From Bacteroidota bacterium (lineage in GTDB: Bacteria > Bacteroidota > Bacteroidia > Bacteroidales > Dysgonomonadaceae): 64,000 bases of DNA. The notes beneath the pieces are model-generated. The model was not told where the DNA came from and made no database searches. It saw only the letters and a program-made list of their open reading frames with translations. Below, piece after piece: positions 34,255-43,470 of this stretch. How positions within the stretch are numbered: position 1 is the stretch's first letter; each line of letters begins with the position of its first letter. Position numbers and translations under genes: made by a program. The stretch is taken from the NCBI GenBank assembly GCA_023388315.1, contig JAEWGM010000044.1, positions 90,734-154,733 of the forward strand. Direction: 5' to 3'.

Positions 34255-36966
34255 CTACATCGTCTCGCCGCCGGTATTGAAAATATTGAACCGATACGTG
34301 AACCGCAGCATAAAATAACCCGTGAGGCTGTTGGTGGTGGTTTCTTGTATGGTGGTGGCATCCACATAGTGCGAAATGTTGGTTTTTTGTTGTAAGATAT
34401 CGTAAATGCTGAACTCAATGTTTCCGTTTTTCTTCTTGAAAAGCAGTTTGGAGACCGACGCGTTCCAAAGCACTTCGTTTTGATTGTAGCCTCGCGTGTA
34501 ACCATTGTTTCCCACATAGGTGATGTTGCTGCTTACGTTGAAGTCGCGTGGCAGTTTCATGGTGGCGTTTCCGGTAATGTTCCACGACATAAATTCTTGG
34601 TTGCGCTGCCCTTCCAAGCTGTTATTCACCTTGTTGTAGCTGTATGAACCGAGAATGCCGTAATCCGCTTTTTCCGATCGGTAATTAAGTCCAAGCCGTT
34701 CCGATATGTTGAAATTTTTGCTCACGTTTATTTCTCTGTTAGCAAACCCTTTATTGTTGCGGTAATTGAGGTTGGTGAAAGATGAGAAAGTGTATTTCTT
34801 ATTTTTCAGCGGCGTGTTGAATGTAGCGAAAAATCCGATACCGTAATTCCCGTTTATATTCTCATACGTTGTTTCTTGCCGACCGGTTTCCACATCAGTG
34901 AAAGTAGATGATACGATGGAGTTTAAGGTGTTGTCTAAGGAAATAGATGCCGATATAAACGATTGTTTCTCCGGCTGAAATTTGTGATAATCTACGGAAA
35001 AGTTGTTGTTGAAGGCGGTTTTTAAGTTGGGATTTCCGTAAACAACATATAAGGGGCTGCTGGTTTCAGGAACGGCCGATAGTTGATGTAACGATGGATG
35101 GTTGGTTCTTCCGTTGTACCGTAAAGATAATTGTTCGCGTTTATCGAACGCGTATGTAAGAAAAATTCTTGGCGCGTATTCGGTTACTTTTTGGTGTGTA
35201 TCGCTCAACAACGAATCCACCACCTGCGATGTTCGTTTGCTCGATGACGGTTGTATGCCAATGCCTGCTTGATAATTAAGTTTTTCGCTTTTTCCCCTGA
35301 AATTGAGTTGTATATTTTGACCTTCTGTTTCGTTTAAATTTCTGCGGGTGTAGGTGGAGTCTAACACGGTGAAATTGCCTTCGGCATCCTTGCTTTTAGT
35401 ATTGGTGTCTTGTTCCGATTTGTTTCTGCTGTATGCATAGTTAATCTCTATGAATTTATCTTTCAATATCGGTTCCACATACGAAAAATAACCACCAAAA
35501 CTGTGTGAAGAATTGTTTGAAATTTGTAAGTGGTCTACATGCTCTTCTTGGCCCAATTTTCTGTAAAATACATTGTTAATGTTGTTTGAGCGAGAATTAT
35601 TGCCATTGGTGCCACCCATAAAACCAACAGTAAGAGAGCGTCCTTCTTTTTTAAACTTTCGGTTTAGCATGAGGTTTCCATTGAATGAATGGTTGTTTCC
35701 GTTTGACGAGTTGCTGGAATTCCCAAAGTTGATGGTGTCGTTGTTCGCGTCGGTAGTGGTGTATGTGTTTTCGTTTACGCTGTTTGATTTTCCAACGTTG
35801 CTTCCTGAGTTAAAGTGAATGGTCGTGAGTGTGTCGGGCGTCCATCTCATCTGCACATTCCCCGATACATTTTGATTGCTGTTTGTGTTTTCGTTTACAC
35901 TTTCTCTTAAGGTATTTACGTCACTTAAAATGGTTTCAGTCCGGTTTTGTGCGAACAGATATTGGCTATCGCTGTTTACATTCACGTTTCCCGATATGTT
36001 CAGTTTTTTCGACAACTCATTGTTGAAATTAAAACCGCCATTTCCCCATTTCCCCACACCAGAGCTGCCTCGTATCCCGCCGGAAAAACCTCCGCCGTGC
36101 ATGTTAGGGGCGAAGCCCGATGAGCCGGTGTTGTTCGCGCCGCCAAGCAAGGTGTATCGGTTGTTGCCCACCATTCTGTTCAGCATAAAGTTTGTTTCGT
36201 ATCGTTCTTTATTGCCAAAGCCCGTCGCTACGTTACCGAACCAGCCTTTTTTCATTTCTTGTTTCACGGTAAAATTAATGGATTGCTCCTCTTCTCCGTC
36301 TTTAAAACCGGTTTGCTCTTCTTTTTCGGATTTCTTTTCGTACACCTGCACTTTATCGATAATTTTCGCCGGAAGATTCTTCGATGCGATTTTGGGATCA
36401 TCGCTAAAGAATTCTTTTCCATCCACAAAAATCTTCTTTATTTCCTTTCCGTTCACCGTAATTTTCCCGGTAGCGCTTATTTCTATGCCGGGAATTTTTT
36501 TTAGCAAATCTTCTGCCAACGCGTTTTCTTGCATATTAAAAGAATCGGCGTTGTATTCAATGGTATCGCCTTTTACCACAATTTGCGGAACTTTGGCTTC
36601 AACAACCGCTTCGGAAAGAAGAATATTGTCTTCGTCAAGAAATAGTGAGTCGAGTTTAACGTGCGGAGAGGCCGAAGTAACGGCAACGTTCTCATTAATG
36701 GTTTTATATCCCACAAAAGAGACTTGCACAATATACTCGCCATAATCCGTGCTTAGGGAAAATCGGCCGCCTGTTCCCGATTGCGAACCGGTTACAAAAA
36801 CGCTGTCTTTTTGTTGAAGTATTTTAACGGTGGCGCCCGCTATGGGTTCTTTTGATGCTTGTTCTATAACAATTCCCGAAATTTTGCCCGGCTTTTCAGT
36901 GGTTTGAGCAAACGTGAGGTGATAACTCAAGATAAAAAGCAGTATGATTGTCCATTTTATCTGCAT
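34255..36966 (-). CDS. TonB-dependent receptor-like outer-membrane protein
   Basis: A 903-residue outer-membrane protein with a signal peptide (about 1-20), a carboxypeptidase regulatory-like beta domain (about 28-115: KISGIVIEQASKEPIAGATVKIL), a plug-like region (about 130-220: DLLKKIPGIEISATGKITVNGKEI), and a long C-terminal beta-barrel of the OMP_b-brl_3 type. It is not in a SusC/SusD pair and has no lipoprotein partner. The substrate is unknown; some of this group import peptides or metals. It starts 3 bases after the dihydrolipoyl dehydrogenase stop, so they may be co-transcribed. Confidence 0.88.
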   Translation of the reverse strand: MQIKWTIILLFILSYHLTFAQTTEKPGKISGIVIEQASKEPIAGATVKILQQKDSVFVTGSQSGTGGRFSLSTDYGEYIVQVSFVGYKTINENVAVTSASPHVKLDSLFLDEDNILLSEAVVEAKVPQIVVKGDTIEYNADSFNMQENALAEDLLKKIPGIEISATGKITVNGKEIKKIFVDGKEFFSDDPKIASKNLPAKIIDKVQVYEKKSEKEEQTGFKDGEEEQSINFTVKQEMKKGWFGNVATGFGNKERYETNFMLNRMVGNNRYTLLGGANNTGSSGFAPNMHGGGFSGGIRGSSGVGKWGNGGFNFNNELSKKLNISGNVNVNSDSQYLFAQNRTETILSDVNTLRESVNENTNSNQNVSGNVQMRWTPDTLTTIHFNSGSNVGKSNSVNENTYTTTDANNDTINFGNSSNSSNGNNHSFNGNLMLNRKFKKEGRSLTVGFMGGTNGNNSRSNNINNVFYRKLGQEEHVDHLQISNNSSHSFGGYFSYVEPILKDKFIEINYAYSRNKSEQDTNTKSKDAEGNFTVLDSTYTRRNLNETEGQNIQLNFRGKSEKLNYQAGIGIQPSSSKRTSQVVDSLLSDTHQKVTEYAPRIFLTYAFDKREQLSLRYNGRTNHPSLHQLSAVPETSSPLYVVYGNPNLKTAFNNNFSVDYHKFQPEKQSFISASISLDNTLNSIVSSTFTDVETGRQETTYENINGNYGIGFFATFNTPLKNKKYTFSSFTNLNYRNNKGFANREINVSKNFNISERLGLNYRSEKADYGILGSYSYNKVNNSLEGQRNQEFMSWNITGNATMKLPRDFNVSSNITYVGNNGYTRGYNQNEVLWNASVSKLLFKKKNGNIEFSIYDILQQKTNISHYVDATTIQETTTNSLTGYFMLRFTYRFNIFNTGGETM

Positions 36967-36969
36967 TGG

Positions 36970-38334
36970 TTATTTCTCAATTTTTGCAGGATGGATGGTG
37001 TAATGAATTATTTCGCCAATGGTTGGATGCGGAAACGCAATGGTTGCCAATTCGTGAGTTGTCATCTTTTGTTGAATGGCGATACTGAGGTAGGTGATAA
37101 TTTCCGACACTTTGTTGCCGATGATATGCCCACCCAGTATGCGGTTTTTTTCATCGGAAATAATTTTGCAAAATCCGGTGGAATCAATGTTTTCAATCAT
37201 ATATCGGCTGGCGAACGCGAGCGGCACTTTTGCCACTTTGTATTTTACGCCTTTTTCTTTGAGTTGTTTCTCGGTTTTTCCAACCGATGCGATTTCGGGA
37301 ATGCTGTAAACCACGCTCGACATCACGTTGTAGTCCATTTTGTCTTTTCTGCCCAACATGTGGTTGATAGCCACTTGCCCTTCGCGAACAGCGGTGTGCA
37401 CTAAGGGCGATTTGCCGGTAAGGTCGCCGCAAATATAAACGTTGGTGTCGGATGTTTGCATATGCTTGTTCACTTTAATGTTGCCTTGCAATTTTTTCAA
37501 ACGCAATGTTTCCAATCCGAAGCCTTTAAGCACAGGTTTTCTGCCTACGCTGAGTAGAATTTTGTCGTTTTTTATTTGAAATTTCCCTTTTTTGTTTTTT
37601 GCAAAAACGGTTTTGCCTTTTATTTCGGTTATTTCTGTTGACAGATGAAATACAACGCCTTTTTCTTCGAGCAACTCCTTCAGAATTTCTGAAAACTCTT
37701 CATCGGTTTCACCCAAAATTTTCGGAGCCATTTCCACCACGGTTATTTTCACGCCTAAACCCACAAAAAACGATACAAATTCCATCCCGATAACGCCTCC
37801 GCCAATAACCGTAAGCGACTTGGGTATTTCTTTGTTGTTCAGCGCTTCGCGCGATGTCCAGTACTCGGCATTTTCAATACCTTTGATGGGTGGAATAACG
37901 GTTTCTGAGCCGGTAGCAATCAGCAATTTCTTACTCTTATATGTATAGGTATCAGTTTTGAGAAGGTAATTTCCGTCGTTATCTTTTCCGTTGATAACCG
38001 CTTTTTGTTTTACCAACTTAATTTTTCTTTCCCGAAAGCCTTCTTCTATGCCTTCGGCAAACTCTTTTAGAAATTTGTCTTTTCGTTTTATCAACGCGGG
38101 CATATCGAGCGTTGTATCCGAAGTGTTTATAGCGATTTCTTTGCTGTTTTTTATTTCTTCCAGCATTTTTGAAGAGTAAAGCAACGTTTTTGATGGAACG
38201 CAACCTCTGTTGAGGCACGTGCCACCCACTTTGTCTTCTTCAAAAAGCAGAACCGATAATCCGTTTTCCGCTGCATATTCCGCTGCGTTAGCACCCGCCG
38301 GGCCGGCGCCGATAATAGCTAAGTCGTAGGTCAT
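36970..38334 (-). CDS. lpdA: Dihydrolipoyl dehydrogenase
   Basis: The FAD enzyme (E3) that reoxidises dihydrolipoamide of 2-oxoacid dehydrogenase or glycine cleavage complexes using NAD+. The FAD-binding IIGAGPAGANAAEYA (7-21), the redox-active disulfide GGTCLNRGCVPSK with C40 and C45, the NAD-binding IGGGVIGMEF, GDLTG for the FAD ribityl end, and the C-terminal HPTIGEIIH catalytic His-Glu pair are all present. Length 454. No E1 or E2 genes lie nearby, so its complex cannot be named. Confidence 0.95.
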   Translation of the reverse strand: MTYDLAIIGAGPAGANAAEYAAENGLSVLLFEEDKVGGTCLNRGCVPSKTLLYSSKMLEEIKNSKEIAINTSDTTLDMPALIKRKDKFLKEFAEGIEEGFRERKIKLVKQKAVINGKDNDGNYLLKTDTYTYKSKKLLIATGSETVIPPIKGIENAEYWTSREALNNKEIPKSLTVIGGGVIGMEFVSFFVGLGVKITVVEMAPKILGETDEEFSEILKELLEEKGVVFHLSTEITEIKGKTVFAKNKKGKFQIKNDKILLSVGRKPVLKGFGLETLRLKKLQGNIKVNKHMQTSDTNVYICGDLTGKSPLVHTAVREGQVAINHMLGRKDKMDYNVMSSVVYSIPEIASVGKTEKQLKEKGVKYKVAKVPLAFASRYMIENIDSTGFCKIISDEKNRILGGHIIGNKVSEIITYLSIAIQQKMTTHELATIAFPHPTIGEIIHYTIHPAKIEK

Positions 38335-38401
38335 TGTTATCTTTATTTAGGCAAATGAAGCACAAGAGATGTGGAATCTTCATATTTTTGTAGCGAAGAT
38401 A

Positions 38402-38432
38402 TTGCATTATTCGGAAATTTGCACTACTTTTG
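38402..38432 (+). promoter_or_regulatory. Promoter of the tRNA-Asn pair
   Basis: TTG (38402-38404) and TACTTTTG (38425-38432) are 20 bases apart, matching the Bacteroidetes consensus. The first tRNA begins 28 bases downstream. Confidence 0.75.
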
Positions 38433-38460
38433 CATCACTTTTCTGAAAAATGAATAAAAT

Positions 38461-38534
38461 TCTTCCTTAGCTCAGTCGGTTAGAGCATCTGACTGTTAAT
38501 CAGAGGGTCCTTGGTTCAAGTCCAAGAGGAAGAG
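38461..38534 (+). tRNA. tRNA-Asn (GTT), copy 1
   Basis: A 74-base cloverleaf: acceptor TCTTCCT/AGGAAGA, D arm GCTC/GAGC, anticodon stem TCTGA/TCAGA with loop CTGTTAA (anticodon GTT), T arm CTTGG/CCAAG with loop TTCAAGT, discriminator G. The CCA end is not encoded. A second identical copy begins 107 bases downstream. Confidence 0.97.
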
Positions 38535-38567
38535 CAAGTTAAGAAAAGTTTTTAGAGTGAATAAAAT

Positions 38568-38641
38568 TCTTCCTTAGCTCAGTCGGTTAGAGCATCTGAC
38601 TGTTAATCAGAGGGTCCTTGGTTCAAGTCCAAGAGGAAGAG
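38568..38641 (+). tRNA. tRNA-Asn (GTT), copy 2
   Basis: Identical base for base to the copy at 38461. The preceding 10 bases (TGAATAAAAT) are also the same, showing a tandem duplication with a 107-base unit. It is probably processed from the same precursor and is followed by a terminator. Confidence 0.97.
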
Positions 38642-38643
38642 CA

Positions 38644-38680
38644 GAAAAAGCGGGTATTGAATATCCGCTTTTTCTTTTTT
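38644..38680 (+). terminator. Terminator of the tRNA-Asn pair
   Basis: Arms GAAAAAGCGG (38644-38653) and CCGCTTTTTC (38665-38674), with inner pairs closing on a TGA loop, followed by TTTTTT. It starts 3 bases after the second tRNA. Confidence 0.9.
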
Positions 38681-38777
38681 ACACACTTTTTTTAGAATCT
38701 TATCACCCTTACCCGAACAATAGTAGCTTTATTCAAGTTTCAATACATGAGTTTTGACATTTTAAAAACAATTCATT

Positions 38778-39170
38778 ATGAAAAAGTTATTATTTTTATT
38801 ATTAGCAACCGCGCTATTTATATCGTGTGAAAAAGATGATACAGCAACTTCTCTTAAAGGCACTACTTGGACAACAACCATATCTGATGTTCATAAAGAA
38901 AACGGAAAAGATTATCCATACCAACGAGTGGTTGAGGTGAGATTTACCACGGAAAAAGACGGAGTTATAGAAGCTAAAGCCGTGCGCTTGCCCGATAACA
39001 TATCGCTGGATGCTCTCGTGGCTAACTTCACGTATACTTACAGCAACTCTGCCGGAACCATAGCGTTGGTGCCGAATGGAGAAAGCACCACATTTACGGT
39101 TTCAGGAAATACGATGAGAGTTATTACCTTAATACCGGGTTATAAGGAACTGGTGCTTACCAAAAAATAA
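38778..39170 (+). CDS. Small lipoprotein, unknown function
   Basis: A 130-residue protein with a lipoprotein signal: hydrophobic core at about 4-14 and lipobox LFISCEKDD (Cys about residue 16), likely outer-membrane anchored. The mature part is a small predicted beta domain (LKGTTWTTTISDVHKENGKDYP, then FTYTYSNSAGTIALVPNGEST) like many Bacteroidetes lipocalin-like lipoproteins of unknown role. It is a single gene ending in a clear terminator. Confidence 0.8.
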   Translation: MKKLLFLLLATALFISCEKDDTATSLKGTTWTTTISDVHKENGKDYPYQRVVEVRFTTEKDGVIEAKAVRLPDNISLDALVANFTYTYSNSAGTIALVPNGESTTFTVSGNTMRVITLIPGYKELVLTKK

Positions 39171-39195
39171 GTTGATTGAAGAGGAAAAATATTTA

Positions 39196-39222
39196 ACCCT
39201 CGCGCCAGAGCGAGGGTTTTTT
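39196..39222 (+). terminator. Terminator after the small lipoprotein gene
   Basis: Arms ACCCTCGC (39196-39203) and GCGAGGGT (39210-39217) with a 6-base loop, followed by TTTTT. Confidence 0.88.
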
Positions 39223-39286
39223 ATTGCGCTTTGGTAAACAATTTCAACGAACAGCTCGTTTAATGTAGAAAGTTTTTATAAGAATA

Positions 39287-40240
39287 ATGAAGAAAGTCCT
39301 CATTGCATACAAGCTTCACAAAGAACCGCTCGCGGAACTTTACGAAAAATTCGATGTGTTTATGCCCGAAGATGGCAACCTAAAACGCGAACAAGTACTG
39401 GAAATGATACCCGATTTTGAGGTGCTGGTTCCTAATTTTGGGTTTTATACCGATAAAGAAATTATGGACAAAGGCATCAAATTGGAAGTAATTTCCAACT
39501 ATGGCGTGGGTTACAATAATATAGATGTGGACTATGCCACCGAAAAAGGAATTGTGGTGACAAATATTCCTAAAACCACGTGCGAGCCCACCGCCGAAAT
39601 GGCGTTCGCGCTTCTGCTCGCGGCAGGAAGAAGAATTGGGTATTACGATCGGAAATTGCGCGAGCACAAAGCCATTGATTGGGGCACCTACGGCGACGCG
39701 GGCATTCCCATATTCGGCAAAACTCTCGGAATTATCGGGATGGGACGAATTGGACAAGCGTTGGCGCGCCGCGCCGTGGCATCGGGAATGGACATTATCT
39801 ATCACAACCGCAATCGGTTGAGCCGAGAAATAGAACAGCGTTACAACGCCAAATACGTTCCTTTTGACGAGTTGCTGCGCACGGCCGATTATATTTCGCT
39901 TAACGCGCCTTCAACGCCTGAAACCATTAAACTCATCGGAGAAAAAGAACTCTCCGCGATGAAGCCTACGGCCGTATTTATTAACACGGCGCGCGGAAAC
40001 ATGGTGGACGAGAAAGCGTTGGCCAAAGCGTTGAAAGAGGAAAAAATTTGGGCTGCCGCCCTCGATGTTTTCGAAAACGAACCCAAAATATCCCCCGAGT
40101 TGCTGGAACTCGACAACGTGGTGCTCGCACCCCACGCGGGAACCAAAACAACGGAAGACCGCAATAAAATGGCGGAGGAAATGGCACAAAATATCATCGG
40201 ATTTTACACCGGAGAATACGAAGTTTCACGAGTGAATTGA
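39287..40240 (+). CDS. D-2-hydroxyacid dehydrogenase family protein
   Basis: A 317-residue NAD-dependent D-isomer-specific 2-hydroxyacid dehydrogenase. The nucleotide-binding GIIGMGRIGQALARR lies at about 148-162. The catalytic Arg (NTARGN, about 235), Glu (FENEPKI, about 264) and His (LAPHAGTKT, about 283) are present. Candidate activities are glyoxylate/hydroxypyruvate reductase or D-lactate-type dehydrogenase; it is not an ACT-domain SerA. There is no serine pathway context nearby. Confidence 0.88.
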   Translation: MKKVLIAYKLHKEPLAELYEKFDVFMPEDGNLKREQVLEMIPDFEVLVPNFGFYTDKEIMDKGIKLEVISNYGVGYNNIDVDYATEKGIVVTNIPKTTCEPTAEMAFALLLAAGRRIGYYDRKLREHKAIDWGTYGDAGIPIFGKTLGIIGMGRIGQALARRAVASGMDIIYHNRNRLSREIEQRYNAKYVPFDELLRTADYISLNAPSTPETIKLIGEKELSAMKPTAVFINTARGNMVDEKALAKALKEEKIWAAALDVFENEPKISPELLELDNVVLAPHAGTKTTEDRNKMAEEMAQNIIGFYTGEYEVSRVN

Positions 40241-40329
40241 GTGAGCTTTGAGCTTTGGGCGTGGAGCAAAGAGGCATTTTAGATTTACGATTTTAGATGT
40301 TAGAATGTTTCCGATAATGCACTAGTTAT

Positions 40330-40383
40330 GCCCTAAGCTCATCCCTCACCGCCCAACGCTCACCGCTCAACGCTCACCGCTCT
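40330..40383. repeat. CGCTCACC short-period repeat before the AlkD-like gene
   Basis: Five degenerate copies of an 8-9 base unit (CTCACCGC, CCAACG, CTCAACG) run directly up to the ATG at 40384, so the ribosome-binding region of that gene lies inside the repeat. A related TGAGCTTTGAGCTTTGGG stretch lies at 40240-40258. Confidence 0.55.
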
Positions 40384-41088
40384 ATGCCCGACGCAACAAA
40401 CATAAAACAACAATTACTCTCCTTTGGTAATCCCGAAAAGGCGGAGCACGCCAAATATTTCTTCAAAACGGGAAAAGGACAATATGGCGAAGGCGATATC
40501 TTTATCGGCTGCACCGTACCTGAATCGCGAAGCGTGGCACGAGCCAATAAAAACGTTTCGTTCACGGAACTGAAAAAGCTGTTGGACGATGAAATCCACG
40601 AATGCCGGTTTTGCGCGCTTGTTATTTTAAACGAGCAATTTAAGAAAGCGGAAGAAGAAAAGCGAAAAGAAATCGTGGATTTTTATTTACGGCATACTCA
40701 TCGGGTGAATAATTGGGATTTAGTGGACGTTTCGGCATACAATATTCTTGGCGAGTGGTTGCGAAACAAACCTCGAGGCATTTTATACGATTTAGCGCGA
40801 AGCGAAAATTTATGGGAGCAACGCATCGCGGTGGTTTCCACCATGGCGTTTATCCGCCACCACGATTTTCACGATATTTTGCAACTTTCGGAGCATTTCC
40901 TCACCCATCGGCACGATTTGATGCACAAAGCCTGCGGATGGATGCTGCGCGAAGCCGGCAAGCGCGACGAAAAAACATTAACCGCTTTCCTTGACACGCA
41001 TGCTGCAAACATGCCGCGTACTATGCTTCGCTACGCGATTGAGAAATTGCCAGCCTCGCAACGAAAACATTATCTTCAGAAAAAATGA
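40384..41088 (+). CDS. AlkD-like DNA alkylation repair protein
   Basis: A 234-residue HEAT-repeat helical protein of the AlkC/AlkD DNA glycosylase family, which removes bulky or positively charged alkylated bases such as 7-alkylguanine without base flipping. The conserved NNWDLVDVSA (about 108-117) carries the catalytic-type aspartates and a DNA-facing Trp. RIAVVSTMAFIRHHDF and HKACGWMLREAGKRD match family repeats. Its start directly follows a short tandem repeat, and its 3' end overlaps a longer but less likely start of the downstream peptidase frame. Confidence 0.88.
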   Translation: MPDATNIKQQLLSFGNPEKAEHAKYFFKTGKGQYGEGDIFIGCTVPESRSVARANKNVSFTELKKLLDDEIHECRFCALVILNEQFKKAEEEKRKEIVDFYLRHTHRVNNWDLVDVSAYNILGEWLRNKPRGILYDLARSENLWEQRIAVVSTMAFIRHHDFHDILQLSEHFLTHRHDLMHKACGWMLREAGKRDEKTLTAFLDTHAANMPRTMLRYAIEKLPASQRKHYLQKK

Positions 41089-41101
41089 ATATGCCGTTAA
41101 A

Positions 41102-42331
41102 ATGAAACATCTTCTCTATCAAACACATACGTTGAGTAACGGGCTGCGGATAATTCATCGCCCTTTTCCTTCCGAAATATCGTATTGCGGCGTGGCAATA
41201 AACACCGGTACACGCGACGAGTACCCCGAGGAGTTCGGAATGGCCCATTTTGTGGAACACATGCTTTTTAAAGGAACCCGAAAACGCAAAGCGCATCACA
41301 TTTCGGGCAGAATGGAAAATGTGGGTGGAGAATTAAATGCGTATACCACTAAAGAAGAAACGTTTATTTACGCTACCTTTTTGTCGGAATATTTTGAGCG
41401 GGCTACTGAGTTGCTGAGCGATGTGGTTTTACACTCCACCTTTCCCGAGCATCAAATTGAGAAAGAAAAAGAAGTAATTTTAGACGAAATAAACAGCTAC
41501 ATCGATTCGCCATCGGAGTTGATTTTTGATGATTTTGAAAACCTGTTGTTCCCAAATCATGAAATAGGGCATTATATCTTGGGCGATCCGGAGTCACTGT
41601 TTACTTTCCATTCGGAGAAAGTGAAACAATTTGTTTCTAGGCAATATCAGCCTTCGAATATGGTTTTCTTTTCTTTCGGTAAAACGCCTTTTGAAAAAGT
41701 AGTACGCTTTGCCGAAAAGCATTTTTCGTTTCCGGAGATTGCTCTCGAATTCAAAGAAAGGGTCGCACCCGTTGAAATTTCCGCCAAACAATTGGTATTG
41801 AAGAAAAATACCGCGCAGTCGCACGTAATGTTGGGCACGCGCGGCTACGATATGCATCACCCGATGCGTTATCCGCTGTTTTTACTGAATAATATATTGG
41901 GCGGCGGAAACCTGAACAGCCGGCTCAACAATTCGCTTCGCGAAAAAAACGGATTGGTGTACCACGTGGAGGCAAACGTTACGTTTTATACCGATACGGG
42001 CGTTTTTGCCGTCTATTTCGCATGCGACCCGAAATATACCGAAAAGTGCATTCGGTTGGTAAAAAAAGAATGGGATAAGCTGTGCGATGTGGCGCTCACC
42101 CCACAGCAACTTTCCATTGCCAAGAAACAGTGGAAAGGGCAAATCGGAATCGCATCGGAAAACAACGAAAGCACCTCATTGACTATGGCCAAAAGCTTTT
42201 TGCATCTTCATACATTTGAATCGTTTGAAGAAGTTTTCGCACGTATCGATGCCATTACATCCGATGAAATTCGCGAAGCGGCGAACGATCTTTTTCGCAA
42301 TCATCCTCATTTTGAACTGCGTTATACCTGA
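41102..42331 (+). CDS. M16 family zinc peptidase (insulinase/processing-peptidase type)
   Basis: A 409-residue zinc peptidase with the inverted HxxEH motif HFVEH (H49, E52, H53) and the distal glutamate in EVILDEI. The C-terminal half is the related, non-catalytic M16C domain with NILGGGNLNSRLNNSLREKNGLVYHV, needed for substrate binding. No signal peptide is seen in this start, suggesting a cytoplasmic enzyme degrading peptides. A frame extending to 40991 would overlap the AlkD-like gene by 98 bases and gives an unlikely N-terminus, so ATG 41102 is preferred. Confidence 0.9.
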   Translation: MKHLLYQTHTLSNGLRIIHRPFPSEISYCGVAINTGTRDEYPEEFGMAHFVEHMLFKGTRKRKAHHISGRMENVGGELNAYTTKEETFIYATFLSEYFERATELLSDVVLHSTFPEHQIEKEKEVILDEINSYIDSPSELIFDDFENLLFPNHEIGHYILGDPESLFTFHSEKVKQFVSRQYQPSNMVFFSFGKTPFEKVVRFAEKHFSFPEIALEFKERVAPVEISAKQLVLKKNTAQSHVMLGTRGYDMHHPMRYPLFLLNNILGGGNLNSRLNNSLREKNGLVYHVEANVTFYTDTGVFAVYFACDPKYTEKCIRLVKKEWDKLCDVALTPQQLSIAKKQWKGQIGIASENNESTSLTMAKSFLHLHTFESFEEVFARIDAITSDEIREAANDLFRNHPHFELRYT

Positions 42332-42429
42332 GAATCGCCTCAAAATATGTGAGAAATCCCAAAAAGGACGGTTTCCTTCCGAAAAATCGTTAAAAAAGTG
42401 TGGAAAAAATCCCTTTTAATGAACCGTAC

Positions 42430-42461
42430 TTGTTCAAATAATGTTTAAGTAGCTACATTTG
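42430..42461 (+). promoter_or_regulatory. Promoter of the first small beta-barrel gene
   Basis: TTG (42430-42432) and TACATTTG (42454-42461) are 21 bases apart. The ATG lies 128 bases downstream, giving a long leader. The rest of the 258-base gap shows no gene. Confidence 0.72.
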
Positions 42462-42589
42462 GAGCATATTTTTTGATTCTGAAGATGTTTAAAAAAGCAA
42501 TCATCGAACAAAAAAGAGATGCAAACGTTTTATGAATAGATTTTTATTGAACAAACTAAACACAAAACATTAATTTAATTGATTTAATT

Positions 42590-43201
42590 ATGAAAAAATT
42601 GAGATTAACATTAGTAGTTGCAATGCTGGCGGTAGTTACTGTGGCAAGTGCACAAATGAATTTAGGAATTAAAGGTGGTTTAAATATGTCCAATTTAGTG
42701 GTTGATGACGAAATCACCGACAAGAACATGAAAATAGGTTTCCACGTTGGTTTGGCTGCCGATTATGACTTCGCGCCTAATATGGCCATTCAATCGGGAT
42801 TGTTTTTTTCAACCAAAGGTTCTACACTTAAAATTGCTGATAATACGGAGTTCACAGAAAACTTAATGTATCTTCAGCTTCCTGTTCATTTAGCATATAA
42901 ATTGGATGCAACACCCGGAACCCGCATCGTATTCCATGCCGGACCTTATGTGGCCTATGGAGTTGGTGGAAAAAGAAGTTTTAAAGCTGGTTCTATAGAA
43001 GGATCGAGCGATAAAATTTTCGGTGACGGAAATTGGCAATACAAGCCATTTGATGCCGGTTTAGGACTTGGTGTTGGAGCAGAATTCGGTCCTGTTTTAG
43101 TTGACATAGGCTGGGATATGGGATTGGTAAACATGTCTAACAGAAGCAGCGGAAACGTTAAAAACCAAAACGCATACCTTTCGGTAGGATATAAATTCTA
43201 A
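42590..43201 (+). CDS. Small outer-membrane beta-barrel protein, paralogue 1
   Basis: A 203-residue protein with a signal peptide (about 1-21, VTVASAQ) and an eight- to ten-strand barrel of the PorT/OMP_b-brl_2 kind, ending in SVGYKF with a terminal Phe recognised by the BAM machinery. The shared core GLAADYDFAPNMAIQSGLFFSTKG (about 56-79, quoted in part) is nearly the same in the next gene. Function unknown. It has its own promoter and terminator. Confidence 0.88.
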   Translation: MKKLRLTLVVAMLAVVTVASAQMNLGIKGGLNMSNLVVDDEITDKNMKIGFHVGLAADYDFAPNMAIQSGLFFSTKGSTLKIADNTEFTENLMYLQLPVHLAYKLDATPGTRIVFHAGPYVAYGVGGKRSFKAGSIEGSSDKIFGDGNWQYKPFDAGLGLGVGAEFGPVLVDIGWDMGLVNMSNRSSGNVKNQNAYLSVGYKF

Positions 43202-43223
43202 GGATAACGATAAATTAATAGGT

Positions 43224-43260
43224 AAACACCGCCCGAGATTTTGGGCGGTGTTTTTTTTGG
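43224..43260 (+). terminator. Terminator after barrel paralogue 1
   Basis: Arms AAACACCGCCC (43224-43234) and GGGCGGTGTTT (43243-43253) followed by five more T. Confidence 0.9.
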
Positions 43261-43470
43261 TGCTATTCGTGTAGATTTTGGTGCTATTTAGCAATTGTTT
43301 TCAGCCATTTATCATTCATTTGCTGGTAAATTGCATTTTTTTTCAAAAAAAGTTCACTCATCGTGAGGGATTTTTTCTTTTATGCATCTTATCTATCGGA
43401 AGCCAATATTTTGCTCCCAAAACATAGAACCATTTTTATAAAACAAACGAAACTATTAATTTAAAAAAGT

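Noticed and set aside
39889..40197. Overlapping minus-strand frames inside the hydroxyacid dehydrogenase gene
   Set aside because: Several coexist in different frames, none with a domain; all are shadows of the plus-strand gene.
40991..41101. Longer N-terminus of the M16 peptidase
   Set aside because: It overlaps the AlkD-like gene and adds Cys/Arg-rich residues that do not fit a signal peptide or the family start.
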